Shown piece after piece: positions 6,810 through 10,030 of a DNA stretch of 10,030 bases. The DNA comes from an uncultured Dorea sp. (GTDB lineage Bacteria; Bacillota; Clostridia; Lachnospirales; Lachnospiraceae), in the NCBI GenBank assembly GCA_910579335.1, contig CAJTUQ010000093.1:361-10390 (forward strand), read 5' to 3'. The notes below the pieces were generated by a model. The model ran no database searches, was not told the origin of the DNA, and saw only the letters and a program-made list of their open reading frames with translations. A program made the translations under genes and the position numbers. Position 1 is the first letter of the stretch; each line of letters starts with the position of its first letter.

Positions 6810-6823
6810 AATACAGATAATGT

Positions 6824-7207
6824 TTAATGTATCCGCTTAATATGTATATACCAGTGCAGTATAGATATCATGGCTTTCCTCGTCTGCTCAGGCGGCAGCG
6901 CCGAGGATATCAATGCTTTCCAGAAATATGCCCTCTCTGTAAACTCCCCATCTTTCGGGCTAAATGCCAGTCTTCTTTTCTCTTCAGCCGGAAGCGTATT
7001 AAAAGCACCCCTTATTTCTTTAAATACCTCATTATTGTGGTTCCATAAGGTACACCCCTCGACAGTGTCAAGAATCCCTGCCCCTGCATTAAATACCGGC
7101 AGCATCCTACTTTTCCTGACCTCTACAACGGCTCCCTCTTTCCTTGCCCTCCTTATTTCTGCAAATATGTCAACCGCTGTCTTTACGTCATTAAAAAATT
7201 TCTCCAT
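6824..7207 (-). CDS. Unrecognised 127-aa protein of the replication module
   Basis: I do not recognise this family. The protein is soluble, with a helical start (MEKFFNDVKTAVDIFAEIRR) and a central segment NAGAGILDTVEGCTLWNHNN. The C-terminal helical part is rich in aromatic residues (ERAYFWKALISSALPPEQTR, then ILHWYIHIKRIH). There is no signal peptide, membrane segment or metal motif. ATG 7207 has AAAGGAG 9 nt upstream, overlapping the TAA of the previous gene 14 bp away, so it is almost certainly in the same operon. Its place after a replisome organizer, a helicase loader and a small helical protein suggests an accessory role in the element, but no function can be read from the sequence. 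Confidence 0.75.
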   Translation of the reverse strand: MEKFFNDVKTAVDIFAEIRRARKEGAVVEVRKSRMLPVFNAGAGILDTVEGCTLWNHNNEVFKEIRGAFNTLPAEEKRRLAFSPKDGEFTERAYFWKALISSALPPEQTRKAMISILHWYIHIKRIH

Positions 7208-7221
7208 AATCCTTTTCTCCT

Positions 7222-7473
7222 TTAGCTATCTCCCATGCCTGAAATAAGCGAAATAATAAAACTAACTTTTTTCGCATCCCTCATTCTTAAAATGTCACTG
7301 ATTGCTGTTCTTTGTTTCCACTGCAGGTCTGACAATTCTGTATACTCTTTATCATCCAAAGACTTTCTGAATAGCTCAGACACCTGCAAAACCATCCCAA
7401 GATAGATATTGCTTTTAAGCCTGTTTGCTGATTCCGCAATGTCTTTTCTTAATTCTTTTCGGGTTTTCTTCAT
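7222..7473 (-). CDS. Unrecognised small helical protein, 83 aa
   Basis: The family is not recognised. The product is basic at the N-terminus (MKKTRKELRKDIAESANRLK) and appears entirely helical, with an amphipathic end (AKKVSFIISLISGMGDS). I chose ATG 7473, where AGAGGATT/ATG resembles the site of the next gene (AAAAGGATT/ATG). An in-frame ATG at 7518 also has a possible GGAG 7 nt upstream and would add 15 residues (MTIIYHRFRGKDKRI), so the start is uncertain. It follows the helicase loader after a gap that holds a plus-strand RNA candidate, and it precedes the 127-aa gene by 14 bp. It may belong to the replication operon. Confidence 0.7.
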   Translation of the reverse strand: MKKTRKELRKDIAESANRLKSNIYLGMVLQVSELFRKSLDDKEYTELSDLQWKQRTAISDILRMRDAKKVSFIISLISGMGDS

Positions 7474-7480
7474 AATCCTC

Positions 7481-7510
7481 TTGTCCTTTCCCCGGAACCT
7501 GTGATATATT
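7481..7510 (+). promoter_or_regulatory. Candidate plus-strand promoter for a structured RNA
   Basis: TTGTCC (7481-7486) and TATATT (7505-7510) are 18 bp apart, and TGA directly before the -10 gives an extended -10 element. It points into the dnaC / 83-aa gene gap, against the direction of both genes. Transcription would start near 7517. The match is moderate. Confidence 0.45.
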
Positions 7511-7516
7511 ATAGTC

Positions 7517-7611
7517 ATCTCTTTTCTCCAACACGCTGCCCGGCGGTGGATATAGAGATACGCACGGCTCCGGCTGTGCTCGCCCTGTAGTGCTGTCTAC
7601 GGGGCGTTTTT
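7517..7611 (+). ncRNA. Candidate ~95-nt structured RNA opposite to the replication operon
   Basis: On the plus strand this gap can fold into three consecutive stems. They are ATCTCT (7517-7522) with AGAGAT (7554-7559), GCACGGC (7562-7568) with GCTGTGC (7573-7579), and CGCCCTGTAG (7581-7590) with CTACGGGGCG (7597-7606). TTTTT follows the last one. The second and third stems each contain a G-U pair that is good on the plus strand but becomes an A/C mismatch on the minus strand, so the structure belongs to a plus-strand transcript. No plus-strand reading frame of note is present. Such an RNA would be antisense to the operon message between the helicase loader and the 83-aa gene. Control of replication or of the downstream genes is inference. 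Confidence 0.45.
7581..7611 (+). terminator. Plus-strand intrinsic terminator overlapping the dnaC stop codon
   Basis: A 10-bp GC-rich stem with a 6-nt loop (TGCTGT) runs into five T residues on the plus strand. One pair is G-U on this strand and A/C on the other. The 3' arm and T-tract overlap the last codons of the helicase loader gene. There is no plus-strand gene before it to terminate, hence the RNA proposed at 7517-7611. Confidence 0.65.
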
Positions 7612-8481
7612 CATTAGCTTGTCCTTTTCTTCTTTCCGCATGATACTTCTGAGAGGAACTTCCGGAAGATGTAATTCAAAACCGGTACTTTCAATCCGGT
7701 CAATAATCCTATCATCCATCTTTAAATCATGTATTGCAATATTGCTTGTATAAATTGTCACCTTCCTGCTGCCGTACCGCTCGTTGATAAGGCGGTAGAA
7801 AACTGTGTTCACCCATTCTCCGTCCAGCTGCACCCCGATATCGTCTATCACAAGCACCCGGCACATATGCAGGCTTTCAACGTCTGTTTCCTCCTGCCGG
7901 TACCCTTTCTTAGTCATTTCCAGCAAATCCAGCGCATTAACAAATTTCACGCTCCCTATGTACCGCTTTGACAGCTCATTCAGGATGCAGCATGACAGCA
8001 TCGTTTTTCCGCTCCCCTTTGTCCTGGAAAAAATGTACAGCCCCATTCCTTTTTCACTTAAGGACTTATACTTTGTGATAAAATTATTAACCATTTCTCT
8101 TTGGCTTTCGGTATCCTTATCGTACTTGTCCCATTTAAAGTCCTTTCCCATGAGGTTCATAAATTCTACCGGCATCATGGCCCTTTCTCTCCTAAATCCT
8201 GTTTCCTCTTCCGTTATTTTCTTACTTGGCAGCAGGAACTCATAACCTTTTTCATCCTCCACAAAATACCCACCGTTAAACCTCTCCGGCCATATGCGCA
8301 TGCCGTCAAGTTCGTCATTTGATTTGTTGGCGAACGGCGTATCCTTTAAAATTCTCCGCATATATGACCGTCGTTCCAAAATTTCACCAGTTCGAAGCTC
8401 CATGTTCCAGTAGTTAATGCTGCCTTTCCCCTTGATCCTGAACTTCGCCAATTCCTCAGCCGTTATCTGTCTGCTTTCCAT
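7597..8481 (-). CDS. DnaC-like AAA+ helicase loader
   Basis: Proteins of this type load the replicative helicase onto DNA at a phage or element origin. The 294 residues have a variable N-terminal part (1-140) likely to contact helicase or initiator, then an AAA+ ATPase. Motifs are Walker A RTKGSGKT (153-160), Walker B RVLVIDDIG (208-216), a sensor 1 IYTSN (243-247) and a DDRIIDRI arginine motif (256-263). The first Walker A glycine (GxxGxGKT) is replaced by Arg153, while the GSGKT core is kept. I chose ATG 8481, 7 nt after GGGAGG; the GTG just before it is a less likely start. The gene begins 15 bp after the replisome organizer, the usual pairing in Firmicute phage replication modules. IstB of insertion sequences has the same fold, but no IstA transposase is present, so helicase loading is the better reading. 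Confidence 0.88.
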   Translation of the reverse strand: MESRQITAEELAKFRIKGKGSINYWNMELRTGEILERRSYMRRILKDTPFANKSNDELDGMRIWPERFNGGYFVEDEKGYEFLLPSKKITEEETGFRRERAMMPVEFMNLMGKDFKWDKYDKDTESQREMVNNFITKYKSLSEKGMGLYIFSRTKGSGKTMLSCCILNELSKRYIGSVKFVNALDLLEMTKKGYRQEETDVESLHMCRVLVIDDIGVQLDGEWVNTVFYRLINERYGSRKVTIYTSNIAIHDLKMDDRIIDRIESTGFELHLPEVPLRSIMRKEEKDKLMKNAP

Positions 8482-8496
8482 CACCCCACCTCCCTG

Positions 8497-9555
8497 TTAT
8501 TGAAACGGGTCGTCAGGCCGGGGTTTGCGTCCTTTAAGTCCCTCATAGTAGCTTGGCAGTTTCCAATTTTCATAGGGGTTCTCCTCTTCATGCTTGTCCT
8601 TGCCTGATGTGAAGTCCTTATCTTGATAATTCCCATCAAGAATCTTTGCAAAGTTTGCGTCTTTCATCATCCAGTCAAAGTTCGCCGACCAATTACGGCC
8701 GTTTTCTCCCTTCAGGAAGGAACTTGCTTCTGCCATCTCAAAGAGCTTTTTAAAATCATCCAGGGAATACTTGTTGAGCCTTGCCTTGATTGCCTTTTTT
8801 CTTGCATCGGATAATTTGGTTATACGGGGGAATGATACGCAAGTGTCATTATACATATCAGCTATTTGCTGATAATCTATACTCTCTCTCTTATCTCTAT
8901 TCTCTTTCTCTAACTCTATCTCTTTCTCTTCGTCACATGAGATAACAATATCGTCACTATTTGTAACATCCGTGTCACATTGTGACTTTTTTCTACTTTT
9001 CCTTATCTCTGGTGTAGATTTCTTGTTAGATTTCTTGTTAGATTTATCTTCATCTATTCCCTCTCTCATACTCTCTCCCTTATCTCTATCTCTAACTCTA
9101 TCTCTAACTCTATCTCTAACTCTATCTCTAACTCTATCTCTAACTCTATCTCTAACTCTATCCTTACTTAACCTATACTGCGCTTCCGCTTCGGATACAT
9201 TTTGTATACAATTTGGATTAAACTTGTATACATTTTCAACAAGTTCCAATTGTTTACGTTCTTCTGAATGTATTGTTTTACGGTATCTGTCCGTCTGTAT
9301 GTAGTTATGCCGTTTCCAGTGAGTAATTACAATAATCCCACTTTCAAATGGAATAATAAAACCTTTAGAAATAAGCACTTTCAAATCATCATTAGTACAA
9401 TTTGTAAATGATAGCACCTTTCTTGGAGAAGAAACAAACCCATCATCATCTGCCCTCATACCTAAATGAAAATATAAAGCCTGTGTTGATGCTGGCATTT
9501 CTAAAAATTTGTCAGTATCAACAACGCTTAAACTAAACATCCTTCTATTTGCCAT
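8497..9555 (-). CDS. Phage-type replisome organizer / replication initiator
   Basis: This initiator class binds the element origin and recruits the helicase loader. The N-terminal domain (1-110) has the hallmark MFSLSVVDTDKFLEMPASTQ and ALYFHLGMRADDDGFV of phage replisome organizer N-termini, a winged-helix-like domain. A long charged linker (125-225) contains DRVRD repeats (132-156), KSNKKSNKK (171-179) and Glu/Lys stretches. A conserved C-terminal domain (226-310) follows, with KLSDARKKAIKARLNKYSLD and NWSANFDWMMKDANFAKILD. The tail ends RPDDPFQ, acidic with a Pro-Phe like the SSB tip, possibly a partner-binding motif. ATG 9555 has AAGGAG 5 nt upstream. The next gene is the DnaC-like loader. 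The gene is more AT-rich than its left-hand neighbours, and its linker DNA is strikingly CT-rich on the plus strand. In phages the origin often lies inside this gene. Confidence 0.9.
   Translation of the reverse strand: MANRRMFSLSVVDTDKFLEMPASTQALYFHLGMRADDDGFVSSPRKVLSFTNCTNDDLKVLISKGFIIPFESGIIVITHWKRHNYIQTDRYRKTIHSEERKQLELVENVYKFNPNCIQNVSEAEAQYRLSKDRVRDRVRDRVRDRVRDRVRDRVRDRDKGESMREGIDEDKSNKKSNKKSTPEIRKSRKKSQCDTDVTNSDDIVISCDEEKEIELEKENRDKRESIDYQQIADMYNDTCVSFPRITKLSDARKKAIKARLNKYSLDDFKKLFEMAEASSFLKGENGRNWSANFDWMMKDANFAKILDGNYQDKDFTSGKDKHEEENPYENWKLPSYYEGLKGRKPRPDDPFQ
9015..9045. repeat. Second 12-bp repeat in the initiator linker
   Basis: TAGATTTCTTGT occurs twice (9015-9026, 9027-9038) and starts a third time (TAGATTT). 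It encodes KSNKKSNKK and has the same 12-bp period as the larger array nearby. Confidence 0.8.
9091..9162. repeat. Six perfect 12-bp tandem repeats inside the initiator gene
   Basis: TCTAACTCTATC is repeated six times without a mismatch over 72 bp, encoding RVRD each time. Another 14-bp match to the same motif lies at 8909-8922, and partial forms flank the array (TATCTCTATC at 9081-9090). The plus strand is nearly pure pyrimidine across much of 8880-9165 apart from the A residues. The period is in frame, so copy changes would lengthen or shorten the protein linker without breaking it. It may serve as initiator iterons. Confidence 0.92.
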
Positions 9556-9567
9556 TTCTGCTCCTTC

Positions 9568-9615
9568 CTACCTAAACGGCATGTCACTGTCCATACCGTT
9601 AAAATTAAATTCATA
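9568..9615 (-). pseudogene. Possible relic of an SSB-like C-terminal tail
   Basis: Just upstream of the replisome organizer, and ending 12 nt before its ATG, the minus strand reads YEFNFNGMDSDMPFR followed by TAG. An in-frame TAA lies directly before the Tyr. The ending DSDMPF resembles the acidic tip (D-D-D-I-P-F) by which SSB binds its partners, and ssb genes often precede phage replication genes. It may be all that remains of such a gene after a deletion or insertion. It is only 15 codons, so chance is a real alternative. Confidence 0.25.
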
Positions 9616-9874
9616 TTAGAAACTCATAATTTTACAGGTGTTTATCACACCTCATAGGGTTTTAATAAAATCCTCCGAAAGCCTTGAAAACAAAGGATTT
9701 ATCGCAATCATCACACCTTATTTCTTTATATGATTTCACACCATGTTACCCTTGTTCTGCACAATCATAAGGGCAAAATCAAGGGCAAGAAAATCTCATA
9801 ACAAGTTATAACAGAGTGTGGTAATCGGAGAACTGTGATATATGTGCGAATATATTATAACGGAGGACTTTTTA
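9616..9874. other. Non-coding region between initiator and tnpV, with TCACACC repeats
   Basis: No gene is seen between the initiator and tnpV. TCACACC occurs at 9645-9651, 9711-9717 and 9736-9742. The first copy is half of an inverted repeat (AGGTGT-TTATC-ACACCT, 9636-9652). AAATCCT/AGGATTT (9668-9674, 9694-9700) forms another. AAGGGCAA is repeated at 9769-9776 and 9781-9788, and ATAAC-AA-GTTAT lies at 9798-9809. These could be regulator sites for the divergent genes. I find no strong promoter for either. Confidence 0.55.
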
Positions 9875-10030
9875 ATGGATAAGTATATTTGTGATGAAAG
9901 CAACGGTCTTTGGTATGAACTGCAAGGAGATTATTATATTCCTTGCCTTGCCTTACTTTACCAGCCGAAAAAGGACACAAGCCTATCGGCTTATGGGGGC
10001 AGCGACACAAACACTATTTGCAGGAACATA
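9875..10030 (+). pseudogene. tnpV: TnpV transposon protein, frameshifted, 3' end beyond window
   Basis: TnpV is a small accessory protein found in many Firmicute transposons and integrative elements; its function is not well defined. The start MDKYICDESNGLWYELQGDY fits the family. After YIPCLA the frame yields unrelated sequence, whereas the +1 register gives LTLPAEKGHKPIGLWGQRHK and onward, the expected family continuation. The cause is visible: CCTTG is duplicated (CCTTGCCTTGCCTTA near 9943-9957), and removing one copy restores one continuous TnpV frame to the window edge. GGAGG lies 8 nt before ATG 9875. An in-frame ATG at 9842 is also possible. It is the only plus-strand gene seen and marks a mobile element extending to the right. 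It may equally be a sequencing error. Confidence 0.8.

Larger units (their letters stand above)
6490..6823. other. 334-bp non-coding stretch with palindrome and hairpins
   Basis: No convincing gene lies here. GTGCGACGTCGCAC at 6586-6599 is a perfect 14-bp palindrome. AAAGCAAA/TTTGCTTT at 6627-6643 is an inverted repeat with a plus-strand T-run. ATTGAATTT is repeated near 6685 and 6718. A GC-rich hairpin lies at 6783-6809. A 27-codon frame starts at the ATG at 6764 and ends at 6681 on the minus strand (MAVRQETERRNVSNSMKSAH and onward) but has no visible ribosome binding site. The stretch separates the replication genes from the 48/73-aa pair and has the look of a control region. Confidence 0.6.

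Noticed and set aside
7597..8481. IstB of an IS21-type insertion sequence
   Set aside because: No IstA transposase or terminal repeats are present, and the partner gene is a replisome organizer.
8972..9304. Plus-strand frame rich in LTLSLTLS
   Set aside because: It is the reverse reading of the RVRD repeats in the initiator gene.

Overview
The window looks like chromosome of a low-to-mid GC Firmicute, most likely a gut clostridium of the Lachnospiraceae type. The FtsH has an Asn/Gln-rich N-terminus, ribosome binding sites are strong AGGAGG-type, and the accessory genes resemble those of Firmicute phages and integrative elements. This assignment comes from protein style and has not been checked by a search.

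Left part (1-3680): two housekeeping genes on the minus strand. ftsH has a textbook sigma-A promoter and a UUCG-tetraloop terminator. Downstream of it lies uvrC, cut at residue 495 by the window edge.

Middle-left (3681-5940): a minus-strand transcription unit behind an extended -10 promoter and a leader of about 138 nt. It encodes a 71-residue cold-shock-domain protein, an unrecognised 277-residue protein and a sigma-70-family sigma factor with an extra C-terminal tail. A 14-bp palindrome, a small hairpin and a terminator-like hairpin lie between the unknown gene and the sigma gene, which suggests separate control of the sigma factor. Upstream sits a nested 44-bp tandem repeat.

Middle-right (6125-9555): a minus-strand array with the logic of a phage-type replication module. 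A replisome organizer (352 aa, with a 12-bp x 6 repeat inside the gene) is followed by a DnaC-like helicase loader and then four small unrecognised genes. A 334-bp non-coding stretch with a perfect 14-bp palindrome splits the small genes. The gap between dnaC and the next gene looks like a plus-strand structured RNA of about 95 nt, with its own candidate promoter and terminator. Its stems use G-U pairs that only work on the plus strand.

Right end (9556-10030): a 319-bp non-coding stretch with repeated TCACACC motifs and a short SSB-like C-terminal tail relic, then the start of a plus-strand tnpV broken by a 5-bp duplication.

Overall the window appears to join core chromosome (ftsH-uvrC) to an accessory element, either an integrative element or a phage/plasmid-like island. 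No integrase, relaxase, capsid, tRNA or CRISPR array is visible, so the type of element and its exact boundaries cannot be settled here.
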